64,000 nt of DNA from Streptomyces sp. 1-11 (lineage in GTDB: Bacteria; Actinomycetota; Actinomycetes; Streptomycetales; Streptomycetaceae): positions 558,001 through 622,000 of the forward strand of contig NZ_BJTV01000001.1 in assembly GCF_007176755.1 (NCBI RefSeq). Reading direction: 5' to 3'. The notes under the pieces were generated by a model, which searched no databases, was not told the origin of the DNA, and saw only the letters and a program-made list of their open reading frames with translations. The position numbers and the translations under genes were made by a program. Of this stretch, positions 17,105 to 25,977 are shown piece by piece; the first letter of the stretch is position 1, and every line of letters begins with the position of its first letter.

Positions 17105-18064
17105 TCAGGACAGCCACTTCTTCCAGACGGACGGGTGGCTGTCCACCCACTTCTTCGCCGCGTCCTGCGGGTTCAGCTTCTGGTCGGCGATCATCAGGGA
17201 GACCTCGTTCTGGTCCTCGGTCGTCCACTTGAACTTCTTCAGGAAGGCCGCCGCCTCGCCGCCGGACTTCGCGAAGCCGGAGTTCAGGTACTTCTGCAGC
17301 GGGGTGTGCGGGTAGGCGCAGGTGATCTTCGCCGGGTCCGCGTCGCAGCCCTCCTTGTACGGCGGCAGCTTCACCTCGGTCATGGGGACCTTCTTGAACA
17401 GCCACTGCGGCGCGTACCAGTACGTCAGGAAGGGCTTCTTCTCCTTGGCGAACTGCTTCATCTGCGTGATCTGCGCCGCTTCGGAACCGGCGAAGACGAC
17501 CTGGTAGTCCAGCTTCAGGTTCTTCACCAGCGCCTTGTCGTTGGTGACGTAGGACGGGGAGCCGTCCATGAGCTGGCCCTTGCCGCCGCTCTCCGCGGTG
17601 CGGAAGAGGGAGGCGTACTTGTTCAGGTTGTGCCAGTCGGTGATGTCCGGGTGCTGCTTGACCAGGTAGGTGGGGACGTACCAGCCGATGTGGCCGGTCA
17701 CCCCGAGACCGCCGCCGGGCGCGATGGTCTTCTTGTCCTTGACGTACCGCTTCTCCTGGTCCGGGTGGCCCCAGTCCTCCAGGATGGCGTCGACCCGGCC
17801 CTGGCTGAGCGCGTCCCAGGCGGGCACCTCGTCGACCTGGACGGTGTCCACGCGGTAGCCGAGCTTGTGCTCCAGCAGGTACTGGGCGACGGCCACGTTG
17901 GACTGGGCGCCCACCCAGGACTGCACGGACAGGGTGACGGTCTTGGAGCCCCGCGCGTTGGCGAAGGGGCTGGCCTGCTTGGTCATGTCGGCGGCGCCGC
18001 AGCCGGTGAGCAGCGCGAGCGCGGACACGCCCGCGGCCACCGTGCACGTGGTACGGAATCGCAT
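17105..18064 (-). CDS. Glycine betaine/choline ABC transporter substrate-binding lipoprotein
   Basis: 319 residues, OpuAC/ProX-type. An N-terminal signal with lipobox LTGC places Cys22 as the lipidated residue on the outer face of the membrane. The domain begins KTVTLSVQSWVGAQSNVAVAQYLLEHKLGY; tryptophans likely to form the aromatic cage for the quaternary ammonium group occur in SWVGAQ, EDWGHP, HIGWYVP and YWYAPQW. It is the last gene of the operon aldehyde dehydrogenase, GMC oxidase, ATPase, permease, binding protein, two bases after the permease gene. Choline is as likely a ligand as betaine, because the operon also oxidises choline. Confidence 0.92.
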   Translation of the reverse strand: MRFRTTCTVAAGVSALALLTGCGAADMTKQASPFANARGSKTVTLSVQSWVGAQSNVAVAQYLLEHKLGYRVDTVQVDEVPAWDALSQGRVDAILEDWGHPDQEKRYVKDKKTIAPGGGLGVTGHIGWYVPTYLVKQHPDITDWHNLNKYASLFRTAESGGKGQLMDGSPSYVTNDKALVKNLKLDYQVVFAGSEAAQITQMKQFAKEKKPFLTYWYAPQWLFKKVPMTEVKLPPYKEGCDADPAKITCAYPHTPLQKYLNSGFAKSGGEAAAFLKKFKWTTEDQNEVSLMIADQKLNPQDAAKKWVDSHPSVWKKWLS

Positions 18065-18065
18065 G

Positions 18066-20012
18066 TCACGCTCCCTTCTTCGGGCGCCGTTCGGTGGGCT
18101 GGGTCACCCGGTCGAGCATCAGGCCGAGGCAGACGATGGCCGCGCCGGCCACCAGGCCGGTCGCCAGGTCGCCCTGGGCGAGACCGAAGGCGACGTCGTA
18201 GCCGAGGGCGCCACCGCCGACCAGGCCGCCGATGATGACGACGGCGAGGACCAGGACCACGCCCTGGTTGACGGCGAGCAGCAGCGAGCGGCGGGCCAGC
18301 GGCAGTTGCACCTGCCAGAGCTGCTGGCGGCCGGTGGCGCCAAGCGAGCGCGCCGACTCCAGGGCGGCCGGGTCGACCTGGCGCAGGCCCTGGGCGGTGA
18401 TCCGGACGACGGCCGGCAGCGCGTACACGACGGCCGCGGCGACGGCCGGGGCGCGGCCGACGCCGAACAGGGCGACGACCGGGATCAGGTACACGAACTG
18501 CGGCATCGTCTGGAAGACGTCCAGCACCGGGCGCAGCGCGCGTTCGACGCGGTCGCTGCGGGCCGCGGCGATGCCGGTGGCGAAGCCCAGCACGAGGGTG
18601 ACGGCGACGGCGGCGAGCACCTGGGAGAGGGTGTCGAGGGACGGCTTCCACACGCCGAGCACGCCGATCGCGGCCATGGCGAGGACGGCGGTCAGCGCGG
18701 TGCGCCAGGTGCCGATCAGCCAGGCCAGGGCGGCGACCGCGAGCAGCACCGCCCACCAGGGCAGCCACTGCAGTCCGTCGCGGACCGGGTCGAGGACCCA
18801 GGTGGTGAAGTGGCCCGCCCAGTCGGCGGTGCCGCCGACCACCGGGACACCGGAGTACAGGTGGGCGGTCATCCAGTCGACGGCGCGGTTGACCGGCTCG
18901 GCGATCGGCAGGGTCCAGCCGCCGGGCCAGTCGAGGGCGCCGAGCAGCCGGGTGGCCAGGGCGACGGCCACGGTGACGGCGAGAGCGTAGGCCCAGCCGA
19001 TGGTGCGGGGGCGGCCGGCCGCCGTGCCGCCGTCGCCGGCCGCGCCGGTGACGCGGTCCAGGACGACCGCGAGCAGCACGATCGGGACGCCGGCGGCGAG
19101 GGCCGCGCCCACGTCGACGGAGGCGAGGGCCTGGTAGACGCGGTCGCCGAGGCCGCCGGCGCCGATGACGGAGGCGATGACGGCCATGGACAGGGCCATC
19201 ATGATCGTCTGGTTGAGGCCGAGCAGGAGTTCCTTGCGGGCCAGCGGGACGCGGGCGGTCAGCAGCCGCTGGCGGGCGGTGGCGCCGAGCGACTCCACGG
19301 CCTCCAGGACTTCGGGGTCGGCGCCGCGCAGACCGAGCGCGGTGAGCCGGGCCATCGGCGGGGCGGCGTAGACGACGGTGGCGAGCACGGCCGCGGGCAC
19401 GCCGATGCCGAAGACCAGGACGACGGGGAGGAGGTAGGCGAACGCGGGGAGCACCTGCATGGTGTCCAGCACCGGGCGCAGCGCCCGGTCCATCCGGTCG
19501 GAGAGGCCCGCGGCCAGACCGAGCAGGGCGCCCACGGCCACCGAGGCCAGGACCGCGACCACCATGAGGGCCAGGGTCTGCATGGTCGGCACCCACATGC
19601 CGAGCGCCCCGCAGGCCAGCAGGGCGGCGGCGGTGCCGGCGGCCAGCCGGACACCGGCGACGCGCCAGGCGACGAGGGCGCCGAAGGCGGTGACGCCGGC
19701 CCAGCCCGCGGCGAGCAGGGTGAGGTACACGGCGCGTACCGCGAGGACGACGGCGTTGCTGATGTAGCCGAAGAAGTAGAGGAACAGGGGGTGGCTGTCG
19801 CGGTTGTCGATCACCCAGTCGCTGGCGGAGGCCAGGGGCTTGGCGAGGTCGACGGTGAGGGCGCCGGGCCAGGAGGCGCTGCCCCAGCGGGCGTTGACGA
19901 GGGGTACCAGGACCGCGGCGACGACGGCGAGCAGGAGGAGCTTCGCCGCGGCGCGGTGTCTCAGTACGCCGGGCAGGTGCGTGCGGGGGGCTGTCGCGGT
20001 GACCGTCGCCAT
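18066..20012 (-). CDS. Fused two-domain glycine betaine/choline ABC permease
   Basis: 648 residues with two complete permease domains in one chain. Each has the EAA cytoplasmic loop that docks on the ATPase: LRGADPEVLEAVESLGAT and LRQVDPAALESARSLGAT, both followed by RQxL...PLAR..LLL..NQ. The halves are about 290 residues apart and clearly homologous, so this is a tandem duplication-fusion of the usual ~280-residue ProW/OpuAB unit. Start ATG 20012 overlaps the ATPase stop (TGATG), excluding the much longer upstream frame. It forms the membrane channel for the uptake system of this operon. Confidence 0.92.
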   Translation of the reverse strand: MATVTATAPRTHLPGVLRHRAAAKLLLLAVVAAVLVPLVNARWGSASWPGALTVDLAKPLASASDWVIDNRDSHPLFLYFFGYISNAVVLAVRAVYLTLLAAGWAGVTAFGALVAWRVAGVRLAAGTAAALLACGALGMWVPTMQTLALMVVAVLASVAVGALLGLAAGLSDRMDRALRPVLDTMQVLPAFAYLLPVVLVFGIGVPAAVLATVVYAAPPMARLTALGLRGADPEVLEAVESLGATARQRLLTARVPLARKELLLGLNQTIMMALSMAVIASVIGAGGLGDRVYQALASVDVGAALAAGVPIVLLAVVLDRVTGAAGDGGTAAGRPRTIGWAYALAVTVAVALATRLLGALDWPGGWTLPIAEPVNRAVDWMTAHLYSGVPVVGGTADWAGHFTTWVLDPVRDGLQWLPWWAVLLAVAALAWLIGTWRTALTAVLAMAAIGVLGVWKPSLDTLSQVLAAVAVTLVLGFATGIAAARSDRVERALRPVLDVFQTMPQFVYLIPVVALFGVGRAPAVAAAVVYALPAVVRITAQGLRQVDPAALESARSLGATGRQQLWQVQLPLARRSLLLAVNQGVVLVLAVVIIGGLVGGGALGYDVAFGLAQGDLATGLVAGAAIVCLGLMLDRVTQPTERRPKKGA

Positions 20013-21169
20013 CAGACCGCCTCCGTGCCGGCGCGCAGGGCGGGCGCGGGGCGCGCCGCGCTCCCGACGGGTCCGGCCGGGTCCGCCGCGCCGTCCCCGG
20101 CCGGTGCGGCCCCGGTGCCGGCGACCACGTTCAGCAACTGCTCGTGGCCGACCACTCCGAGGCACTTGCCCTCGTTCATCACACGGGCCGGGGCGCCGGC
20201 CCGCGCCACCGCCTCGATGGCCTCGGCGACGGTGGCCTCCGGGCGGACGGCGGGGCCGTGGCCGGCCTCCTCCAGGGACGCGGGGCGCATGGCGCTGCGG
20301 CAGGTGACGACCTGCTCGCGCGGCACGTCCTGGACGAAGTCGCGGACGTAGTCGTCGGCGGGGGCGGAGACGATCTCCTCGGGGGTGCCGAGCTGGACGA
20401 CACGGCCGTCGCGCATCAGGGCGATGCGGTCGCCGAGCTTCAGCGCCTCGGAGAGGTCGTGGGTGATGAAGACCATCGTGCGGCCCTCCTCGCTGTGCAG
20501 CCGGGCCACCTCCTCCTGCATGTCGCGCCGGATCAGCGGGTCGAGCGCGCTGAACGGCTCGTCGAACAGCAGGACCTCGGGGTCGACTGCGAGCGCCCGG
20601 GCGAGTCCGACGCGCTGGCGCTGGCCGCCGGAGAGCTGGGCGGGGCGGCGCTTCTCCATGCCTTCGAGGCCGACCTTGGCGACCACCTCGGCGGCCCGCT
20701 CGCGCCGCTCGGACCGGCCGACGCCCTGGATCTCCAGGCCGTAGGCGACGTTGTCGAGGACCGTGCGGTGCGGGAGCAGGCCGAAGTGCTGGAAGACCAT
20801 CGCGGCACGGTGGCGGCGCAGTTCGCGCAGGCGTGCCCGGTCCATCGCGCGCACGTCCTCGCCGTCGATGGCGATGGTCCCGGCGGTGGGCTCGATGAGC
20901 CGGGTCAGACAGCGCACCAGGGTGGACTTGCCGGAGCCGGACAGGCCCATCACCACGAAGACCTCGCCCTTGCGGACGTCGAAGGAGACGTCCCGGACGG
21001 CGGCCGTGCAGCCGGTGCGGGAGCGCAGGTCGGCGGGGCTGAGCGCGCTCAGCTCCGGGTCCCCGGGTATGCGGCCGGCCTTGGGGCCGAACACCTTCCA
21101 CAGTCCGTCGACGGAGAAGACGGGGGCGTCGCCGGTGGGCGGCTTGCGGGTGGGAACGGTGAGCGTCAT
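20012..21169 (-). CDS. Glycine betaine/choline ABC transporter ATPase with CBS-like tail
   Basis: 385 residues. Walker A is GLSGSGKST (75-83), the signature is [15 protein letters not shown], and Walker [12 protein letters not shown] is followed by the switch His in FITHD. The first ~55 residues ([15 protein letters not shown]) match the N-terminal extension of ProV/OpuAA. The C-terminal 100 residues look like a short CBS region ([36 protein letters not shown]), which in OpuA senses ionic strength; it seems to hold less than two full CBS repeats. The ATG overlaps the end of the GMC gene by 4 nt. Confidence 0.93.
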   Translation of the reverse strand: MTLTVPTRKPPTGDAPVFSVDGLWKVFGPKAGRIPGDPELSALSPADLRSRTGCTAAVRDVSFDVRKGEVFVVMGLSGSGKSTLVRCLTRLIEPTAGTIAIDGEDVRAMDRARLRELRRHRAAMVFQHFGLLPHRTVLDNVAYGLEIQGVGRSERRERAAEVVAKVGLEGMEKRRPAQLSGGQRQRVGLARALAVDPEVLLFDEPFSALDPLIRRDMQEEVARLHSEEGRTMVFITHDLSEALKLGDRIALMRDGRVVQLGTPEEIVSAPADDYVRDFVQDVPREQVVTCRSAMRPASLEEAGHGPAVRPEATVAEAIEAVARAGAPARVMNEGKCLGVVGHEQLLNVVAGTGAAPAGDGAADPAGPVGSAARPAPALRAGTEAV

Positions 21170-22698
21170 CGCGCATCGCCTCCGATCAGTTCGACGGCCT
21201 TCTCCCCGACCATGAGCACCCCGATCATCGGGTTGACCGCCGTCATGGTCGGGAAGACGGAGGCGTCCGCGACGCGGATGCCGTCGAGGCCGCGGATGCG
21301 CAGCTCGGGGTCGACGACGGCGAGCGGATCGTCCGCCGCGCCCATCCGGCAGGTGCCGGCCGGGTGGTAGACGGTGTGCGCGACCTTGCGGGCGTACTCG
21401 CTGAGTTCGGCGTCGTCCTGGACCTCGGGGCCGGGGCAGACCTCGCGCTTGAGCCAGCCGGCCAGCGGCTCGGCCGCGGCGATCTCGCGGGCGATGCGGA
21501 TGCCGTCGACCAGGGTCCGCGCGTCGTAGTCGTCCTCGTCGGTGAAGTAGCGGAAGTCCAGCGCGGGCTTCACGGACGGGTCGGCGCTGGTGAGGTAGAG
21601 GCGGCCGCGGCTCTTCGGCTTGGGGATGTTCGGGGTCATCGAGACGCCGAACTCCGGCCGCTCGTAGCCCAGTCGCTCCGGGTTGTCGGTGAACGGGATC
21701 TGGTAGAAGTGGAACATCAGGTCCGGGCCCTGGTGGCCGGGGTCGCGGCGCACGAACAGGCCCGCGTCGGAGTCCATCGCGGAGTTCTCCGGGATCGGCC
21801 CGTTCGTCTCCCAGACGATCACCGACTCGGGATGGTCGAGCAGGTTCTCGCCGACGCCGGGCAGGTCGTGGGCGACGGGGATGCCGAGCGCCTCCAGGTC
21901 CTCGCGCGGGCCGATGCCGGAGTGCAGCAGCAGGCGGGGCGAGTCGACGGCGCCCGCGCACAGCACGACCTCGTCGCGGGCCCGTACCAGCAGTTCCTCG
22001 CCGTCCTTGGTGCGCACGCGCACGCCCTCGGCGCGGGTGCCGTCCAGCTCCAGTTTGTACGCCCAGGTCTCCAGGAACAGGTGGAGGTTGGGGCGTTCGT
22101 CCAGTACGGGGTGCAGGTACGCCACCGAGGCGGAGGAGCGCTTGTTGTCCTCCGGGTGGTAGGCGAGGTCGAAGAAGCCGGCGCCCTCGGTGAACGGCTT
22201 CTTGTTGAAGCCCTCGACGCGCGGGACGCCGAGCGCAGCCTGCGCGGCGTCGACGAAGTCGCGGGCGATGGCGTTGCGGTCCTTCTCGTCGACGGAGACG
22301 ATGTTGTTCTTCAGGCGGGCGAAGTACGCCTCCATCGGCACGGCGCCCCAGCCCTTGGCGCCGGCCTCCTCCCACTCGTCCCAGTCGGACGGCAGCGGCT
22401 TGAAGGAGATGAGGGTGTTGTGGGAGGAGCAGCCGCCCAGCACCCGGGCCCGGCTGTGCCGGATGTGCGAGTTGCCGCGGGGCTGTTCGGTGGTCGGGTA
22501 GTCGTAGTCGAGTTCGCCGCCGAGCAGGCCCATCCAGCGGCGCAGGGTCAGCACGTCGTCGCGGCCGACGTCGCTGGGGCCGCCCTCGATGACGGCGACG
22601 GTCACGTCCGGGTTCTCCGTAAGCCGCGAGGCGATGACGGAACCGGCTGTTCCGCCGCCGATGACGACGTAGTCGAATTCGTGGGTGTGATCGGGCAT
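21166..22698 (-). CDS. betA: GMC-family choline dehydrogenase/oxidase
   Basis: 510 residues, flavoprotein of the glucose-methanol-choline family. FAD binding is shown by [20 protein letters not shown] (10-29); the second signature is in [16 protein letters not shown] and the C-terminal active-site His in [12 protein letters not shown]. In this context it oxidises choline to betaine aldehyde, the first step of glycine betaine synthesis, with the aldehyde dehydrogenase encoded 75 bp upstream doing the second. GMC enzymes differ widely in alcohol substrate, so betA is assigned from operon context rather than from sequence alone. Confidence 0.88.
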   Translation of the reverse strand: MPDHTHEFDYVVIGGGTAGSVIASRLTENPDVTVAVIEGGPSDVGRDDVLTLRRWMGLLGGELDYDYPTTEQPRGNSHIRHSRARVLGGCSSHNTLISFKPLPSDWDEWEEAGAKGWGAVPMEAYFARLKNNIVSVDEKDRNAIARDFVDAAQAALGVPRVEGFNKKPFTEGAGFFDLAYHPEDNKRSSASVAYLHPVLDERPNLHLFLETWAYKLELDGTRAEGVRVRTKDGEELLVRARDEVVLCAGAVDSPRLLLHSGIGPREDLEALGIPVAHDLPGVGENLLDHPESVIVWETNGPIPENSAMDSDAGLFVRRDPGHQGPDLMFHFYQIPFTDNPERLGYERPEFGVSMTPNIPKPKSRGRLYLTSADPSVKPALDFRYFTDEDDYDARTLVDGIRIAREIAAAEPLAGWLKREVCPGPEVQDDAELSEYARKVAHTVYHPAGTCRMGAADDPLAVVDPELRIRGLDGIRVADASVFPTMTAVNPMIGVLMVGEKAVELIGGDAR

Positions 22699-22772
22699 CG
22701 GGTGGTTACTCCTGGGGGGTGGGAGGAAGTTCAGGGTGCGGAAAGCGGTTCGCCGGCGGGGCCGGTGGGGGC

Positions 22773-24293
22773 TCAGCCGGCGAACCAGCGCACCGGCTTC
22801 GGCGCCAGGTTCTGGTAGACGTGCTTGGTCTCGCGGTACTCGGCGAGGCCGGCGGGGCCGAGTTCACGCCCGGTGCCGCTCCTGCCGAAGCCGCCCCACT
22901 CCGCCTGCGGCAGGTAGGGGTGGAAGTCGTTGATCCAGACGGTGCCGTGGCGCAGCCGCCCCGCGACGCGCCGGGCGCGGCCCGCGTCGGCGGTCCAGAC
23001 GGCGCCGGCCAGGCCGTACTCGGTGTCGTTGGCGAGGAACACCGCCTCCTCCTCGGTGCGGAAGGTCTCGACGGTCAGGACCGGCCCGAAGACCTCCTCG
23101 CGGACGACCCGCATCTCGCGGTGGCAGGCGTCGAGGACGGTCGGCTCGTAGAAGTAGCCGCTCTCCGGCCGGGTCCCGGACGGCTCGGGGCGCCTGCCGC
23201 CGCAGCGCAGCACCGCGCCCTCCTCGAGCGCGGAGGCGACGTATCCCTCGACCTTGGCGCGCTGCTGCGCGGAGACGAGCGGGCCGCACTCGACACCGTC
23301 CTCGGTGCCCCGGCCGAGCCTGATCCGCTGGGCGCGGCGGGCGAGTTCGGTGACGAAGCGCTCCCGGACCGACTCCTCGACGATCAGCCGGGAGCCCGCC
23401 GAGCAGACCTGGCCGCTGTGGATGAAGGCGGCGTTGAGGGCCTGGTCCACCGCGGTGTCGAAGTCCTCCTCGGTGGCGCAGGCGTCGGCGAAGACCACGT
23501 TGGGGTTCTTGCCCCCGAGTTCGAGGGCGACCTTCTTGACGGTGGGGGCGGCGGCCTGGGCGACCTTGGTGCCGCTGACCAGGCCGCCGGTGAAGGAGAC
23601 GAGGTCGACGTCGGTGTGTTCGGCGAGCCGGGCGCCCACGGTGTGGCCGGGGCCGGTGACCAGGTTGGCGACGCCGTCGGGCAGACCGGCCTCGCGCAGC
23701 AGGTCGATCAGCGCGATGGTCGTCATCGGGGTGATCTCGCTGGGCTTGATCACGAAGGTGTTGCCGGCCGCGAGCGCGGGGGCGATCTTCCAGCTCGCCT
23801 GGAGCAGCGGGTAGTTCCAGGGGGTGATCAGCGCGCAGACGCCGACCGGCTCGTGGACGACGACGCTGTGGATGTCGGGTGAGCCCGCGTCGACCACCCG
23901 GCCGGGGGCCTCGCCCGCGACCAGGTCGGCGAAGTAGCGGAAGGCGTCGGCGACGCAGTCGATGTCGACGCGGCCCTCCTCGACGGTCTTGCCCGCGTCC
24001 CGGCTCTCCAGCAGGCCGAGTTCCTCGCGGTCGCGCGTCAGCAGGCCGGCGACGCGGCGCAGCAGCGCGGCGCGCTCGGCGACCGGTGTGCCGGGCCAGG
24101 GGCCGTGGTCGAACGCCTGCCGGGCGGCGGCCACCGCCCGCTCCGCGTCCTTCTCGTCACCCTCGGCGACCAGGGCGAACCGCCGGGCGTCCGCGGGGTC
24201 GAGGATCTCGCGCGTCGCGCCGGAGACCGCCGCCAGCCACTGTCCTCCCGCGTGGATGGTCGCCTGGTCCTGTCGTTCCGTTCTGTCCGCCAT
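22773..24293 (-). CDS. betB: Betaine-aldehyde dehydrogenase-like enzyme
   Basis: 506 residues, NAD(P)-dependent aldehyde dehydrogenase. The general base is E258 in VALELGGKNPNVVF and the nucleophile C297 in HSGQVCSAGSRL; the cofactor segment is ITPWNYPLLQASWKIAPAL. First gene of the choline-betaine operon, so betaine aldehyde is the likely substrate. ATG 24293 is used because GGAAGG lies about 11 nt upstream; a frame extending to 24329 lacks a ribosome-binding site. A CTGAA-AC-TTCAG palindrome at 24423-24434 is a possible operator. Together with the transporter it converts imported choline into the osmoprotectant glycine betaine. Confidence 0.88.
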   Translation of the reverse strand: MADRTERQDQATIHAGGQWLAAVSGATREILDPADARRFALVAEGDEKDAERAVAAARQAFDHGPWPGTPVAERAALLRRVAGLLTRDREELGLLESRDAGKTVEEGRVDIDCVADAFRYFADLVAGEAPGRVVDAGSPDIHSVVVHEPVGVCALITPWNYPLLQASWKIAPALAAGNTFVIKPSEITPMTTIALIDLLREAGLPDGVANLVTGPGHTVGARLAEHTDVDLVSFTGGLVSGTKVAQAAAPTVKKVALELGGKNPNVVFADACATEEDFDTAVDQALNAAFIHSGQVCSAGSRLIVEESVRERFVTELARRAQRIRLGRGTEDGVECGPLVSAQQRAKVEGYVASALEEGAVLRCGGRRPEPSGTRPESGYFYEPTVLDACHREMRVVREEVFGPVLTVETFRTEEEAVFLANDTEYGLAGAVWTADAGRARRVAGRLRHGTVWINDFHPYLPQAEWGGFGRSGTGRELGPAGLAEYRETKHVYQNLAPKPVRWFAG

Positions 24294-24422
24294 GATCGGT
24301 ATCGCCTTCCGTTCCTGTTCGGCTCCCATGTGTCACGCGAGGGGCGTGCCCAGGGACCGTCGCCGCCTGCCCGCGACTGCGGACTTGCATGCGGAATCGG
24401 CGGCCCACAGTGCGCGGCGTCA

Positions 24423-24434
24423 CTGAAACTTCAG
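24423..24434 (-). promoter_or_regulatory. Palindrome upstream of the choline-betaine operon
   Basis: CTGAA-AC-TTCAG is a 5-bp inverted repeat with a 2-bp spacer, 130 bp before the aldehyde dehydrogenase start and 40 bp beyond the end of the neighbouring gene. It could bind a TetR- or GbsR-type regulator; no regulator gene is adjacent. Confidence 0.3.
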
Positions 24435-24473
24435 GCGAATACGGACAGAAACGGGTCATCCGCGGCGCTGCGT

Positions 24474-25613
24474 TCAGTCCATCGGAGGGTCACAGCCCGT
24501 GTCGGGCGGACAGAACCCGCTCAGCGCGGTGTCGAGCAGCTTCAGTTCGTCGTCGCCGCCGTCCCGGTCGGGGCCGTAGGCGGCGACGGCGTAGATCCGC
24601 CCGTCGACGGCCACGAAGCGCTCGTCGTAGACGTGCCAGACGCCGAGGTCCGGCTCGTCCCTGATGCTGTCGGCCAGGTACTCCATGCGCGAGCCGACGA
24701 AGTCGCCCTCGTCGAGGTCGACCAGGGCGAGCTTCTTGAACCCCGGCGGCTTGGCGGTGTCCGCGGACAGGTACGCCCGGAACGAGTCGTCCGGGGACGC
24801 CTCCGCGACCTGGTAGATCTGCAGTCGGTGCTCCCGGTCCGGGCTGCGGTAGTTGACGATCCTGATGCCGTAGGAGGAGCTGAGCGTGGACCGCGACCAG
24901 CCCTTGGGGCGGGCGATCCGGAAGCCCTCGTCGTCGTCGTACGACTCCCAGCCCGCGGGCAGCGGGCTCGCCGATGCGGACGGGCCGGCCGCGTCGTCCG
25001 TGGCGGACGCGGAGCCGGACGGGCCGCCGGCGGGGCCGTCGGACGGCACGGGCGAGTCCGGGACCGCGGAGGCGGTCGGCGAGGCCGCCGAGGCGGGCTT
25101 GTCGCCGCCCCCCGGACCCACCACGAGGGTCAGTACCAGGCTCGCGGCGACACCGGCCACGGCCGCGCCCACGACGACGGTCCAGACCGTTCTCCGGCTG
25201 GGCCCGCCGGTGCGCACGGGCGCCGGCCCGGGCGGCATCGGCGGCACGGTCCACTCGGGCGAGGTCCAGCCCGCGCCGGCGCCACCGGTGTCAGGACCGT
25301 CCGGTTCGCCCGCCGGTCCGTCCGCCGGGCCGCCGGAGGCGCCCGTCCAGGCGCCGGGCCCGGTGCCCGGCGCCTCCCACCAGGGCGCCGGGGGCGCGGA
25401 CGGCGCCGACGACGGCGGCTCGGGCGCGGACGGGGCGGGCTCCGCGGGGGCGGACGCGCCGTCGGCGACCGTACGCGGTCCGGCCGGCGGCCACTCGGGT
25501 GCCCGGTCCGGCATGGCCGGCGGCGGCGGTGTCACCGGTGCGCCGGTCCGTGCTCCCCCGCTGTCCTCCCAGCGCTGGGTCTCCTCGTTCCAGTACCGCG
25601 CTCCCCCGCTCAT
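24474..25613 (-). CDS. Single-pass membrane protein with PsbP/LpqN-like extracellular domain
   Basis: 379 residues. It starts MSGGARYWNEETQRWE, a short aromatic tag often seen in streptomycete membrane proteins. A Pro/Ala/Gly-rich cytoplasmic linker follows (~20-125), then one membrane span (TVWTVVVGAAVAGVAASLVL) and a second disordered linker. The extracellular C-terminal domain (~215-379) begins WESYDDDEGFRIARPKGWSR, which resembles the PsbP/LpqN/Mog1 fold, with two cysteines in the terminal FCPPDTGCD that may form a disulfide. Last of three genes; its ATG is 10 bp past the previous stop. Function unknown. Confidence 0.75.
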   Translation of the reverse strand: MSGGARYWNEETQRWEDSGGARTGAPVTPPPPAMPDRAPEWPPAGPRTVADGASAPAEPAPSAPEPPSSAPSAPPAPWWEAPGTGPGAWTGASGGPADGPAGEPDGPDTGGAGAGWTSPEWTVPPMPPGPAPVRTGGPSRRTVWTVVVGAAVAGVAASLVLTLVVGPGGGDKPASAASPTASAVPDSPVPSDGPAGGPSGSASATDDAAGPSASASPLPAGWESYDDDEGFRIARPKGWSRSTLSSSYGIRIVNYRSPDREHRLQIYQVAEASPDDSFRAYLSADTAKPPGFKKLALVDLDEGDFVGSRMEYLADSIRDEPDLGVWHVYDERFVAVDGRIYAVAAYGPDRDGGDDELKLLDTALSGFCPPDTGCDPPMD

Positions 25614-25623
25614 CGCGTCCGCC

Positions 25624-25977
25624 TCACAGCCCCACCAGGCCGGCCAGCGTGCTCGCCGAGGCGAGCAGGCCCACCAGCGCCTGGGAGTCGTCGAGCAGCC
25701 GGCGCAGGCGCTCGCGGCGGGAGGGGGCGGCCTGGCCGGTGCGGGTGATCTCGTCCTCCGTGTCGGCGAGGGCCGAGTCCAGTTCCGCCGTCCGGTCGTC
25801 GGCCCGCACCCGGGCCAGGTCGGCGCGCAGCTCCCGCACGGCCAGCAGCAGTTCCTCGGCCGCCGCGTCGCGCGGCGCGGCCGTGCCGTGGTGGCTCTCG
25901 GCGTGCGAGTGGTCGCCGATGGCGAAGGTGCTGTGCGAGACGTCGCCGATGCTGACCCTCGGCTCATTCGTCGCCAT
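25624..25977 (-). CDS. Small helical protein with N-terminal VxIGxVxxSTFAxGD motif
   Basis: 117 residues. Residues 8-22 read VSIGDVSHSTFAIGD, followed by SHAESHHG and APR. The rest is an amphipathic, probably coiled-coil helix (ELLLAVRELRADLARVRAD, LDSALADTEDEI), then a helical C-terminus ending LLASASTLAGLVGL. The N-terminal motif is almost the same as residues 554-568 of the protein encoded immediately upstream, and the two genes overlap by 14 nt. Small helical proteins with IGD-type tags occur beside signalling or defence proteins in actinobacteria, but I cannot name this family. Confidence 0.7.
   Translation of the reverse strand: MATNEPRVSIGDVSHSTFAIGDHSHAESHHGTAAPRDAAAEELLLAVRELRADLARVRADDRTAELDSALADTEDEITRTGQAAPSRRERLRRLLDDSQALVGLLASASTLAGLVGL

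Noticed and set aside
18066..21176. Single 1036-residue reading frame spanning permease and ATPase regions
   Set aside because: Only the part up to ATG 20012 resembles a permease; the upstream half is a shadow of the ATPase gene in another frame.
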